Source: JAWBOW01 sp038825775 (GTDB lineage: Archaea; Nanobdellota; Nanobdellia; Woesearchaeales; WAPY01). Taken from it: a DNA stretch of 40,994 bases. The notes beneath the pieces were generated by a model. The model ran no database searches and was not told the origin of the DNA. It was given only the letters and a program-made list of their open reading frames with translations. Every line of letters starts with the position of its first letter. The stretch's first letter is position 1. The position numbers and the translations under genes were made by a program. Below, piece by piece: positions 25,079 through 33,700 of the stretch. The stretch spans positions 1 through 40,994 of the forward strand of contig JAWBOW010000004.1 of NCBI GenBank assembly GCA_038825775.1, written 5' to 3'.

Positions 25079-25243
25079 TTAGTTTGGGCCTGTAAAACCA
25101 CACTCAGGACACTTATATTTTATTCCCATATTCCTACAATTTTTACACCTTATTATTTCATACTTTCCACAATTAGGACAAGTAAACCTTACAACTCCTG
25201 TTTGGTTTGTTAATTCTTTTTTGCATGAAGTACACCTAATCAT
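25079..25243 (-). CDS. 54-residue zinc-ribbon microprotein (HVO_2753/DUF1610-like)
   Basis: ORF of 54 codons plus stop. Eight Cys in four CxxC pairs: CTSC, CPNC, CKNC and CPEC, with the ending KYKCPECGFTGPN. This is the archaeal double zinc-finger microprotein found next to the aEF1B gene in many archaea; the best studied example is HVO_2753 of Haloferax, a structured RNA-linked zinc protein. The start ATG has GGTGG five bases upstream. The same operon order (zinc ribbon, then aEF1B) supports the call. A TATA-like CTTTTAAATA on the minus strand is at 25279-25288. Confidence 0.9.
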   Translation of the reverse strand: MIRCTSCKKELTNQTGVVRFTCPNCGKYEIIRCKNCRNMGIKYKCPECGFTGPN

Positions 25244-25371
25244 TTAAACCACCTTCTTGTGAATGGTTTATTCAAGGTATTTAAAAGCCTTGCGGTTTGA
25301 CATTTTTAAAAATAGGAATAATAAAAAAATTCTTTAAAAAAAGATTTGGTTTTCAATTTTCCAGTAATAAC

Positions 25372-25385
25372 AAAAATATATAAAT
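25372..25385 (+). promoter_or_regulatory. TATA box of the large DUF5752 gene
   Basis: AAAATATATAAATA, a near-ideal archaeal TATA element. The expected start of transcription near 25404 leaves a leader of about 36 bases that ends in GGGGGTG (25430-25436) and four T before the ATG at 25441. Confidence 0.6.
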
Positions 25386-25440
25386 AAACATATTATATTC
25401 TAAGTAACACAATTGTATGCTAATATAATGGGGGTGTTTT

Positions 25441-27339
25441 ATGAGTGATAATCTTGAACTTCCTGAACTTCCTAATAAAAAGAAGGGCGTTTTTTCTCTT
25501 TTCAAAAGAAATAAAAATAAGAGTGTAGAAGAAAAAAGGATGGAAGAATTAGCATATAACGCTGGCCAAAAAGAAAATCCTTCTAATAAGGAAATAGAAA
25601 TTCCTCCTGAGAAATACTTTGTTTTGAGAACCGGTGATAAAATAAAGAGTATTGAAGAATTAAAACAATATCTTACTTTTATGGACGAGGAAACATTTAA
25701 GCATCATGTTAGAAAGAATAAAAATGATTTTGCAAATTGGATAGAGCATGTTTTTGGACAAAAAGAGCTTGCTGACAAATTAAGGAAGTGTTCAACAAAA
25801 GAGGAAGTTATTAATGTTTTAAATGGAAGAGAACCACAAGAGGATAAAACAATTGAAAAAAATCAAAATGCCGTTGTTCCAGAATTAAAAATAGAAAAAA
25901 CAGAAGACACTGCTCAAAAATCTTTTGAGAATGAATTTTTGTTTAAGCCAGACATTCAAGTTCCTGACAAACTACCTGAGATAAAGCTTCCTTTTGAAGA
26001 AATCAAGTCCGAAGAGGTTAATAGGGAAAAAACTTCTTTAAAATTTTCCATACCAATAATTAAAAAGGATAAGAGCCAAAAGAAAGAAGAGGATAGAACA
26101 TTACCAAATATTGAAATTCCAAGTGAGGTAAAATCAGAAGAACCCAGCATAATTAAAGAAACACCTCCTATTACTATAGAATTGCCAAAAACAAAAGAAG
26201 AAACTAAAAAAGAAGAAATAAAAGAAACAAGATTGGATAAACAAAAGAAACAGGAGGAATTAGAAAATTATAAGGAAAGAGTAAAAGAATTAGAAACGCT
26301 TTTAAAACAAAAGAAGAACGAGGTTGAAGAACTAAAAGACCTTCTTGAAAAAGAAAAAAATAAGGTTAGTGATTTTGAAAAGAAAATTCAAGAAAAGATT
26401 TCAGAATTAGAAAAGAGAGAAGCAGAGATTAGTGAAAAAGAAGCTAAAATAATACAGAGGTTTAACGAGTTAAAATCAATAAAGGAAATGCTTGATTTGA
26501 AAGAAGCTGAAATTGTGAAAAGCGTTAACGCTCTTGTTGAAGAAAGAGAAATGCTTGAGGAAAAAGAAAAGGACATAATAGAAAAGGTTAGGGAACTTGA
26601 AGTTCAAAACAAAAAACTAGAGCAAGAGAAGAAGAATAACGAGGAGAAGATAAAAAGAATGGCTGTTAGGGAACAAAGGATAAAAGAGCATTTGGAAAAA
26701 TTAAACTCTTTACAAAAGAGTTTAAAGGAGAAAGAAAAAGAGGTTAATAAGAAGATTGCCTTGATCGAAAAGGGTAAAGACATACTAAAAAAGCTGCCTT
26801 CTCTTGAGAAGAATTATAAAAAATTGGTTAGAGAAATTCCAAAACTTGAAAGAAAATTAAAATTATTTGAAGAAAAATATAGGAACGAAAAAGAGTTTAT
26901 CTTAAAAAAGACAAAAGAGCTTGAAGAAAAAGAAAATGAGCTTAAACAAAGAGAGCTTGAACTTGAGGATAAAAAGGAAAAACTTTTGAAGATTCAATTT
27001 AGGCTTTTAGAAGAAAAAAATAAGATTGAAGAGGAAAGACTAAAGTTATACATAAAAGCTGAAAAATCAAATTATGAAGATTATAAAAAACCAATTTTAA
27101 GAGAATCAAGTTCGTATTCTGAATTGTTAAAACCGTTACCAGTAATTGATTTTGAAGACAATGATTCTGCCTTTGAAGAAGCAAAAGAAGCGATAAGAAT
27201 GAGGGACTTTGAAAGAGCTGAATTAATAATTAAGAGAATAGAACAAAAATATAACAACATGCCTGAATCAGAGGAAAAGAAGAACCTATATTATAAACTC
27301 CTTGAATTAAAAACAGATTTTAAGATTGCAACCTTATAA
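25441..27339 (+). CDS. DUF5752 domain plus long coiled coil and helical C-terminus
   Basis: 632 residues. Order: a basic start with FSLFKRNKNK; a DUF5752 domain (about 58-130; LRTGDKIKSIEELKQYL, FKHHVRKNKNDFANWI); a Pro/Glu/Lys linker to about 265; an uninterrupted, heptad-rich Lys/Glu coiled coil of about 270 residues; and a final domain (about 570-632) with SAFEEAKEAIRMRDFERAE and NLYYKLLELK that looks like a TPR-type helical hairpin. The shape suggests a cytoplasmic scaffold or filament-forming protein. Function unknown. Monocistronic, with strong promoter and ribosome site, so probably abundant. Convergent with rtcA, 2 bp apart. Confidence 0.75.
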   Translation: MSDNLELPELPNKKKGVFSLFKRNKNKSVEEKRMEELAYNAGQKENPSNKEIEIPPEKYFVLRTGDKIKSIEELKQYLTFMDEETFKHHVRKNKNDFANWIEHVFGQKELADKLRKCSTKEEVINVLNGREPQEDKTIEKNQNAVVPELKIEKTEDTAQKSFENEFLFKPDIQVPDKLPEIKLPFEEIKSEEVNREKTSLKFSIPIIKKDKSQKKEEDRTLPNIEIPSEVKSEEPSIIKETPPITIELPKTKEETKKEEIKETRLDKQKKQEELENYKERVKELETLLKQKKNEVEELKDLLEKEKNKVSDFEKKIQEKISELEKREAEISEKEAKIIQRFNELKSIKEMLDLKEAEIVKSVNALVEEREMLEEKEKDIIEKVRELEVQNKKLEQEKKNNEEKIKRMAVREQRIKEHLEKLNSLQKSLKEKEKEVNKKIALIEKGKDILKKLPSLEKNYKKLVREIPKLERKLKLFEEKYRNEKEFILKKTKELEEKENELKQRELELEDKKEKLLKIQFRLLEEKNKIEEERLKLYIKAEKSNYEDYKKPILRESSSYSELLKPLPVIDFEDNDSAFEEAKEAIRMRDFERAELIIKRIEQKYNNMPESEEKKNLYYKLLELKTDFKIATL

Positions 27340-27341
27340 AA

Positions 27342-28385
27342 TCAATATTCACTTTTTATTGTGTTTTCTTCAATCTTTAATTTTCTATCTAAAAATAAGT
27401 TTGTTACAAATACGTTTGTTTCTGCATGGTTTGTTATTTCTGATGTTTTTAAACAACCACCAACAATTCCTAATAAAGGAACTAGTTGATCTGCCAAGAA
27501 TTTATCAATAACGCCTTTTCTTATTTCACTAACCAAATTTGAAGCAGCTTTTATTCCAACTTGTTCTGCACTTATTCCCTTCGCTCCCAAAGAATCGCTT
27601 CCCAAAACAATATTATCTAAAAAATCATCTTTGATTTTTCCCGAAGCCCAAAGTGTTATTGACGAGCCAGTGCTTTCAGAAGAATTATACTCTACTGTTA
27701 TGGTTGGTTTTATTTGAAGCTCGTTAAAGATTAAATTTTCTGCAGCAATCTTTTGTCTCTCAGCAACCCTTTTATTAATTAGATCATTTGATGCTGTTGA
27801 GATTCCAAGAACATCATAAGATTCTGGTTTTTTATCAAGAATAAGTGGTTTTAAATTTTTAACATCTGTGTTTAATGGTTTTGTTTTAATTTCAACAATT
27901 CCCTTTCCCTTCGGATAATAACCTCTTTTTTTAATCTTTAATTCGATTTCACAATATTTTTTGTAATAAAAAAGCAAGACATTCTTAAAATAATCTATAG
28001 TTGGAGAAAAGCTAACCTCTGTTCCTCCAGTTATTGTCAATTTTGTCTTTTTAAGAAACATTGCAGGAAGCATTATTGCCTGCAACAATAAGGTTATTGA
28101 GCCGGCGGTTCCTATATCCACATTTAAAGAACCTCCCTTATATTCTCCTGGAAAAAAGGTTATTTCTTCTGAACCCAAAAAAACATTCTCTGCTTTTGAT
28201 TTTGAGAGTTTTAAAATAGTATTTATGGCTTGTAAGTGTTGGTTCTTTAATCCAGGGTTAGGCCTGTTTTTTCTTATGTTATAAATGTTAAATGGTTTTT
28301 TTGTTATTAATGAGAGAGCTAATGCTGTTCTCAGCATTTGCCCTCCGCCTTCAAGGTAAGAACCGTCTATTTTTATTATTTCCAT
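27342..28385 (-). CDS. rtcA: RNA 3'-terminal phosphate cyclase
   Basis: 347 residues. Signature GSYLEGGGQMLRTALALS at the start and the RNRPNPGLKNQHLQA motif of the RtcA family. NHAETN near the end carries His320, in the position of the catalytic His that is adenylylated. The enzyme converts an RNA 3'-phosphate to a 2',3'-cyclic phosphate using ATP. The related Rcl1 lacks the catalytic His, so a true cyclase is favoured. It is the last gene of a same-strand run DUF460, MoxR, VWA, rtcA, with a 63-bp gap from the VWA gene. No RtcB ligase is in the window. Confidence 0.92.
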   Translation of the reverse strand: MEIIKIDGSYLEGGGQMLRTALALSLITKKPFNIYNIRKNRPNPGLKNQHLQAINTILKLSKSKAENVFLGSEEITFFPGEYKGGSLNVDIGTAGSITLLLQAIMLPAMFLKKTKLTITGGTEVSFSPTIDYFKNVLLFYYKKYCEIELKIKKRGYYPKGKGIVEIKTKPLNTDVKNLKPLILDKKPESYDVLGISTASNDLINKRVAERQKIAAENLIFNELQIKPTITVEYNSSESTGSSITLWASGKIKDDFLDNIVLGSDSLGAKGISAEQVGIKAASNLVSEIRKGVIDKFLADQLVPLLGIVGGCLKTSEITNHAETNVFVTNLFLDRKLKIEENTIKSEY

Positions 28386-28448
28386 ACTTTTTGGTTTTAT
28401 AATTGATTATAAAAAACTTTAGGAAAATAATTTTAAGGATTTTTATTT

Positions 28449-29621
28449 TTAAGATTGTATTCTTTCATACTCCTCAAGAATTATCCTGTCAAGCTCTTTT
28501 GTATCAACTACAATGTATAGTTTTCCAGAGCTCATATCCACTATCCTTTTTGCCAATTCCAAACCCTGTTTGTCAAGCTTTATACCAACGATAGAAATTC
28601 TTATTTTTTGAGAGGAAGCAATTGAAGCAGCTTTTAGTGTTCTCTCAACAGGATCTTCTGCTTTTTCAGCAATAGTTGGTATTACATCTGTTATTATTAT
28701 CAGGTTTTTTTGACCTTTTGTTTTTGAAAACATCCCAATCGAATTTATTATTGTCTGCTCAATGTTTGTTTGTTGTTTTGCTTTTATTTTAATTAGTTCT
28801 CTTGTAAGGTTTTCAAAATTATTTGTTGGTTGTATATTAGTTATTATCTTTTCTTGAAAAACAATTAGTCCAACTTTGTTTTTATCTTTTAGTGCTTTAT
28901 AAGCAAGTGCTATTCCTGCTTTTTTTGCTTGTTCAAGTTTCTCACCTTTCATACTTCCAGAAGCATCAATTGCATAAATGATATTTATATTGCTTTTATC
29001 CTTTCTTATAGTTTCTTTTAAGTCCTCTTTGATTATACTTTTATGTAATCTTCTTAATGCAGTTCTTACACTCTTTCTTATATCAATATCCTTATAGTGT
29101 CCACTCTTAAAATTCTTAAAATCGTCTCTTATTCCATAAAAAGTATTCTTTTTATTCTTTAATACTCCTTCTTCAATATTTTTTAAGTTTTCAAATTCTT
29201 CAAAAACCAAATTAAGAGCAGCATAATCATAACCAATATCTGTTATTCTGTCTTCAGAGTCTATTAAGTTTTGATTTCTTAAATCTTCAAACTTTTCCTC
29301 TATTTTTCTCTTTAACTCTTTTTGGAATTCTGGTATCTTTATGTTTTTTTCAATATACTTATCGTCATAACCTGTTAGTCTTTTTATGAATTCTGCTCCA
29401 AGATTCTTTTTTGTTAAAGAAAAATTTTTCACTAAATTTTCAAATATTCTGTTAGAATTTAAAAAAATGTCTTTGTTTATTGAGTCCATTATGATTTTTG
29501 CGTTTTCAAAATAATTCTCTTTTTCAGTTGAAAGAGAACCTTGTTGAGAACCAACAGATTTTTCATTTACTTTTTCTTCATCACTTAATTCTTTCTCTTT
29601 ACACGTGCTAAAGAGAACCAC
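28449..29621 (-). CDS. VWA domain protein, partner of the MoxR-type ATPase
   Basis: 390 residues. The C-terminal 180 residues form a von Willebrand A domain with the metal-binding MIDAS motif DASGS at 219-223, a Thr in the TNIEQT segment and TDVIP as the third loop. The N-terminal half is helical and charged, with no recognised fold. The pairing with a MoxR/BchI ATPase resembles the D and I subunits of metal chelatases and other MoxR-VWA systems that remodel protein complexes. The start overlaps the end of the ATPase gene by 14 bp. No chelatase H subunit or tetrapyrrole genes are near, so a chaperone role is more likely than metal insertion. Confidence 0.82.
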   Translation of the reverse strand: MVLFSTCKEKELSDEEKVNEKSVGSQQGSLSTEKENYFENAKIIMDSINKDIFLNSNRIFENLVKNFSLTKKNLGAEFIKRLTGYDDKYIEKNIKIPEFQKELKRKIEEKFEDLRNQNLIDSEDRITDIGYDYAALNLVFEEFENLKNIEEGVLKNKKNTFYGIRDDFKNFKSGHYKDIDIRKSVRTALRRLHKSIIKEDLKETIRKDKSNINIIYAIDASGSMKGEKLEQAKKAGIALAYKALKDKNKVGLIVFQEKIITNIQPTNNFENLTRELIKIKAKQQTNIEQTIINSIGMFSKTKGQKNLIIITDVIPTIAEKAEDPVERTLKAASIASSQKIRISIVGIKLDKQGLELAKRIVDMSSGKLYIVVDTKELDRIILEEYERIQS

Positions 29622-30657
29622 CAGTTTTTGATTCTACTAATGTTTCTTCCTCAAGATTTCTTTCTATTCTTTTAAATTTTTCAAGAATAAAATCGTGCTT
29701 TTTTATTGTGAACTTATAGGCTGGCTTTAATCTTATTCTGTGTAATAGAACCGAAAATAGTACTTCCTTAACATCTTCCAAAATAACTTTGTTCCTGTTG
29801 TTCAAAAGTGCGTTTGCTTGTGCTCTCTCATAAATACCTAAAGAAACTCTAACACTTGGTTTTTTTTCAAGCATATCATCTTCTCTTAATTCTCTAACAA
29901 ACTTTAATACTCCCCTTAATAGATTTTCTGGAAACTCAACTATCTTTTTTCCTTTCAAAACAACAATTTCGAATTCTTCATCCAATGTTTTTGGATAGGT
30001 CATTTCTATAAAATCAAATCTATCAACAAAAACATCAGATAATTCTTCTGTGCTTGTATCTTCAGGATTCATTGTTCCTACAAGAATAAAATCGCTTTTT
30101 ATATCAACATCATAACCTGATATAGTTGCTTTTCCCTCTTCAAGAACTTGAAGTAATGCATTCTGAACTTTTTCAGGAGCTCTGTTTACTTCGTCAAAGA
30201 ATAAAATCCCATTGTTTGCCTTGAATATCTTTCCTGGATTAAAGGCCTCTATGCTTAAAGGTCCTGATTTCATTGCTTTTACAGGATCTATATCACCTAT
30301 CAAGTCCTCTGCGGTTAGATCAGGACTTCCTTGTATTCTTACAAACCTTTCACTTCCTTTTACATTTCTTGTTTTAATCTTTTCTCCTCTTTTCTTCTTC
30401 GAGATACATTCTGGACAAATTGGCTCGTTAGGAGAACAATGATACTTACAATCATTTAACTTCATATCAGGCAATATCTTTGCCAAATTTTTTGTAAGTG
30501 TGGTTTTTCCAACTCCTGGAGGTCCTACTATTATAACATGTCTTCCTGCTATTAGTGCACTCTTTAATTGTTTTTTTGTTTCTTCTTGACCTATTATATC
30601 ATCGAAGTTTTCTTTTAAGATCTTTTCCCTAATCCCAAATTTTTCTATTATGTTCAT
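29608..30657 (-). CDS. MoxR/Mg-chelatase-I-type AAA+ ATPase with four-Cys insert
   Basis: 349 residues. Walker A GPPGVGKT (45-52), Walker B ILFFDEVNRAP (about 151-161), sensor 1 VGTMNPED, arginine finger region VFVDRFDF, as in MoxR and BchI. Between Walker A and the QGSPDLTAEDLIGDIDP element there is an unusual insert with Cys70, 74, 81 and 84 (CKYHC and CPEC), which could bind zinc. The insert H2 and C-terminal lid look normal. The adjacent VWA gene overlaps it, so the two work together. Upstream leader TTTTGGTTTT is like that of the PINA gene. Confidence 0.85.
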   Translation of the reverse strand: MNIIEKFGIREKILKENFDDIIGQEETKKQLKSALIAGRHVIIVGPPGVGKTTLTKNLAKILPDMKLNDCKYHCSPNEPICPECISKKKRGEKIKTRNVKGSERFVRIQGSPDLTAEDLIGDIDPVKAMKSGPLSIEAFNPGKIFKANNGILFFDEVNRAPEKVQNALLQVLEEGKATISGYDVDIKSDFILVGTMNPEDTSTEELSDVFVDRFDFIEMTYPKTLDEEFEIVVLKGKKIVEFPENLLRGVLKFVRELREDDMLEKKPSVRVSLGIYERAQANALLNNRNKVILEDVKEVLFSVLLHRIRLKPAYKFTIKKHDFILEKFKRIERNLEEETLVESKTGGSL

Positions 30658-30686
30658 AAAACCAAAATAATATGCTCTCTTAGTAT

Positions 30687-31889
30687 TTAAATCTTTTTTA
30701 ACTTATAATTCTTTATTATTTCGTTAAGAAAATCTTTTTTCTTTTTTTGTGCTTCAAAATCTTCTTTTTTTATTATTGCAAAAATATCTGTTTCATATAT
30801 AATCAAGTTTTTTATATTTAAAAACACGAAAGGAAGTTTTTCTTCTGTTTTTTTCGAAATTTCGTTTTTGTAAAAAACAATACTCACTTTTTCCTTTAAT
30901 TTGTTTATTGTTGATTCTGAATACTCGTTTGGGTTTTCAACCAACAAAACATCCCCTTCAACTATTTTGAGAGTTTTGTTCTTGCTTTCAAATTCTTCTG
31001 TTAAAAAATTTCTAAGTTTTTTAATAACAACAAAATCCTTTGAGTTTAGTATTATATTTTGTAATTCTTTGATTTTGGATTCTAAATTATTTATTTTTTC
31101 ATTTAAATTATCGTAAACTGATAATAAGTTTTGTTTTAATTCTTCATGTGGAATTTTAATTTTTTCTTCTTTTGTTTTGTCGTTCTTTTCTTTGCTCATT
31201 ATTTTTCTCATTAAGAACTCGTTGTATCTCTTCAATTCCGAGATCTTTTTTAATAGATTTTTGTTCTGCCTTTTAAGTATTTCATTTTCTTTTAAAATCT
31301 TGTTAAACTTGTAAAGTGTGTTTTCTTTGCTTATTTTACTTATTCCATCATCTTTTTTCTCGTCTTTTTGTTTTTCAAAACAAAACTTTTCTTCAATTTT
31401 GTTTTTTTCAAAATTTATCTTTTCTAATATTTCATAAGCTTCTTTTACGCTTTTACCTGAAAAAACTAGCCTAGTTAGTGCGTTCTTAAATTCTTTGTTC
31501 ATCATCTTGTCTTTTTCTATCCTTTCTATTTTTGTGAGAAGTGGTTTTAATCTTTTTAGTGAGTAAACAATTGCAGCTATAGAATCCCTCTCGTGCAGGT
31601 TATTATAATTCAAACCTTTGGTAAGTTCTCTTTTGTCTTCCTCTTTTAGTTCAATTTCAGGAACGATTAATTTAGAATTTAATTTTGAAGATAATTTTTC
31701 AACAAATCTGGGACAAGGTTTTTTATCACATGCTATTGCAAGAACATGCCCGTGTTTTATAATTTCCCTTATTAATTCATTCATTCCTAAATGTCTCTTT
31801 GAACTTGTATAAAAAGTTCCTGTGGTTAAATTAAATACAGCATAACCTGTTGTTGTTCCTGGATCAACCCCAACAATAACATTATCCAT
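30687..31889 (-). CDS. DUF460 family RuvC/RNase H-like protein
   Basis: 400 residues. The N-terminal domain begins VIVGVDPGTTTGYAVF, with Asp9 the first acidic residue of an RNase H/RuvC-like fold, and has VLAIACDKKPCPRFVEKL and NNLHERDSIAAIVYSL, both typical of DUF460. A long Lys/Glu coiled coil occupies about 120-290, and a C-terminal domain follows. The family is archaeal and thought to be a nuclease or nucleic-acid remodeller; activity is not known to me. It is the first gene of the run leading to MoxR, VWA and RtcA, 29 bp before the MoxR start. Confidence 0.85.
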   Translation of the reverse strand: MDNVIVGVDPGTTTGYAVFNLTTGTFYTSSKRHLGMNELIREIIKHGHVLAIACDKKPCPRFVEKLSSKLNSKLIVPEIELKEEDKRELTKGLNYNNLHERDSIAAIVYSLKRLKPLLTKIERIEKDKMMNKEFKNALTRLVFSGKSVKEAYEILEKINFEKNKIEEKFCFEKQKDEKKDDGISKISKENTLYKFNKILKENEILKRQNKNLLKKISELKRYNEFLMRKIMSKEKNDKTKEEKIKIPHEELKQNLLSVYDNLNEKINNLESKIKELQNIILNSKDFVVIKKLRNFLTEEFESKNKTLKIVEGDVLLVENPNEYSESTINKLKEKVSIVFYKNEISKKTEEKLPFVFLNIKNLIIYETDIFAIIKKEDFEAQKKKKDFLNEIIKNYKLKKI

Positions 31890-31981
31890 AATGGTATTAT
31901 TGTTTTTAGATTTTAAAATATTTATCTTTTTAAAAAAGAAAATTATCCTATTTGATTTTTTCTACTAAAAAATAAAAAAAG

Positions 31982-32045
31982 AAAAAAAACAAGCCGTTTA
32001 GCTGTGGAATTCTAAATAAAGCTTGCTTATAGGTAATAAAACCTA
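31982..32045 (-). ncRNA. Candidate small RNA or 3' element: two hairpins ending in U8
   Basis: Read on the minus strand: hairpin TAGGT-TTTATT-ACCTA (32030-32045), then a longer hairpin whose outer stem GCTTG/CAAGC analogue (31990-31994 with 32021-32025) and inner stem TTTAG/CTAAA (31997-32001 with 32012-32016) enclose a 10-base loop, then eight T (31989-31982). An AATATATT box at 32051-32058 would place a transcript start near 32030. It may be a short independent RNA, or the 3' end and terminator of the regulator gene that stops at 32140. I do not recognise a known RNA family. The rest of 31890-32139 is plain AT-rich spacer. Confidence 0.35.
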
Positions 32046-32139
32046 GTTAGAATATATTTTTTACCATAAAATTTGATTTTTATTTTTTAAAAATAATCTT
32101 TATTTAAGCTTATTAAAGTTTAATTAGGTTCAATATGAT

Positions 32140-33039
32140 TTATTTTAATCTTATTATGTTCTTCTTACCCTTTCTTATCTTTTCAACAATCTTTCTTTCT
32201 TCAAGTTCCTTTAAAATCCTACTCAAGTTTGATTTTGACATATCAGATATAACTAATAAAGTTCCTTGCTCACAAGTCCCTCCTCTCTGCTTTAGGATAT
32301 TTATGATTTGCTCCTCATCCTCCTTTAAATGTTCTGTTATCTTATCAATTTTTTTTATTTTAACAATAACAGGACTTTTCTTCTTTATATAAAAGAATAC
32401 TGCTGTTCCTGAAAGGATTATGGATATTAATAATATTATTAAAAACTCAAATCTTTTTCTAACAAGAAGCACAAATTGAAAGTTCTCGTTCTTAAAAGTG
32501 CTTCCCAAATACCAAATAAATATTAATGATTGGCCGTCACTCTCAATTCTATCCGGTTTTGGATATATTGTTGCTGTTTCAAAATCCCCCTCTCTTATTG
32601 GTTTTTCAAGAACATACTCTGGTGCTAGAACAATCTTAACAGTCAGATTAGAACAGTTGTAAGGTAATCTTACTTCTGAAATAAAAAGTTTATCCTTAAG
32701 CATCTCTCTTGTAACATAATTAATTTCTAACTTGCTTATGGTTCTCCTAATCTTTATTTTTTTAGCGTCCCTATCCAAAAAACTTATCTTTCCTAATTGT
32801 CCGTCAAGAAGTATCTCAATATTTGAACTGTCATCTGGTAGGTCCAAATCTAAGTCAATCATTTCTGGATTATAAAATTCGTATTTTAAATTAACAAAAA
32901 CCCTCCTATTCTCTATTTTAAAATTATAATCGCAAATTTCTATTTTTTGACCAATTGTTTTTTTGGATAAAATAATGAGAAACAAAAATAATAAAATTAT
33001 TAAGATTAAAGATTTATTGTTTTTTAGCGATCCTTTCAT
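32140..33039 (-). CDS. Transmembrane winged-helix regulator
   Basis: 299 residues. Signal-anchor/signal peptide (about 10-25), an external strand-rich domain (30-190) with a Cys pair (ICDYN and YNCSN), one transmembrane helix (197-217), a basic stretch, then a cytoplasmic winged helix (about 240-299) with CEQGTLLVISDMSKSNLSRILKELEERK as the recognition region and KGKKNIIRLK as the wing. This is an archaeal one-component membrane sensor of the kind seen in DPANN and Euryarchaeota. The ligand and targets are unknown. Immediately downstream of the metallophosphoesterase gene on the same strand, 34 bp apart, with its own TATA-like TTTTTATAAAC about 14 bases before the ATG. Confidence 0.75.
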   Translation of the reverse strand: MKGSLKNNKSLILIILLFLFLIILSKKTIGQKIEICDYNFKIENRRVFVNLKYEFYNPEMIDLDLDLPDDSSNIEILLDGQLGKISFLDRDAKKIKIRRTISKLEINYVTREMLKDKLFISEVRLPYNCSNLTVKIVLAPEYVLEKPIREGDFETATIYPKPDRIESDGQSLIFIWYLGSTFKNENFQFVLLVRKRFEFLIILLISIILSGTAVFFYIKKKSPVIVKIKKIDKITEHLKEDEEQIINILKQRGGTCEQGTLLVISDMSKSNLSRILKELEERKIVEKIRKGKKNIIRLK

Positions 33040-33073
33040 ATTGTGTTTATAAAAACTTTATTATTAATAAATT

Positions 33074-33685
33074 TTATGAAAAAATTATTTCTATTATAAA
33101 AAAATTTCCTGGGTTTATAACAATTGTTTTTCCAATATAAGAAATTGTTCCTGCTCTTTCATGAAAATGACCTGAAATGCAAACATCAATATTGTTTTTT
33201 AAAATAAAGTTTCTTATATCTTTGTTTCCTAAGGGCATTCTCTCTTCTTCATCTATAAAATCAATGCCTGAATCAAAAGGCGGAGCATGAGTTATTAAAA
33301 CCTTAATTTTATTCTTTTTTTCAGAAAGTTCTTTCTTTAAACTCTTTGCAAACTTAACAAAATCAGGATCCTTAATTGAAAACCCTCCTGTTCCATACCC
33401 AATAAATAAAACATCATTAATTATTATGTGTTTTTTATGCACATAAATTAGATTTTTAAAATTTTTGCATAATTTTTCAAGAACTTTAGGATCCTCGTGA
33501 TTTCCTGGAATTATCAAAACCTTTGATTTTGAAGTGTTAAGAATGCTTAATATTTCCTGTATTCTCTTGCTGAATTCTGTGAAATCCCCTGCACAAATAA
33601 CTAAATCAACCTTTTTTGAATAAGCAACAATATTTCTTAAAGCTTTAATGTTTCCGTGTATGTCTGAAAAACACAGTATTCTCAT
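33074..33685 (-). CDS. Calcineurin-like metallophosphoesterase (YfcE/MJ0936-like)
   Basis: 203 residues. All motifs of the family are seen: SDIHGN with Asp8 and His10, GDFTE with Asp34, GNHE with Asn62 and His63, THAPP with His133, and GHFHE with His173 and His175. These bind two metal ions. Substrates could be phosphodiesters or phosphomonoesters; the archaeal YfcE/MJ0936 enzymes act on artificial phosphodiesters, and no specific substrate can be assigned. Encoded alone upstream of the membrane regulator. Confidence 0.9.
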   Translation of the reverse strand: MRILCFSDIHGNIKALRNIVAYSKKVDLVICAGDFTEFSKRIQEILSILNTSKSKVLIIPGNHEDPKVLEKLCKNFKNLIYVHKKHIIINDVLFIGYGTGGFSIKDPDFVKFAKSLKKELSEKKNKIKVLITHAPPFDSGIDFIDEEERMPLGNKDIRNFILKNNIDVCISGHFHERAGTISYIGKTIVINPGNFFIIEIIFS

Positions 33686-33700
33686 AAAAAATTGGAAGAT

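Noticed and set aside
24843..25213. Plus-strand ORFs opposite aEF1B and the zinc ribbon.
   Set aside because: The minus strand carries two recognisable conserved proteins; the plus ORFs have no family features.
27342..30657. A magnesium or cobalt chelatase operon.
   Set aside because: The I- and D-like pair is there, but there is no H subunit, no tetrapyrrole gene and the neighbours are RNA- or nuclease-related.
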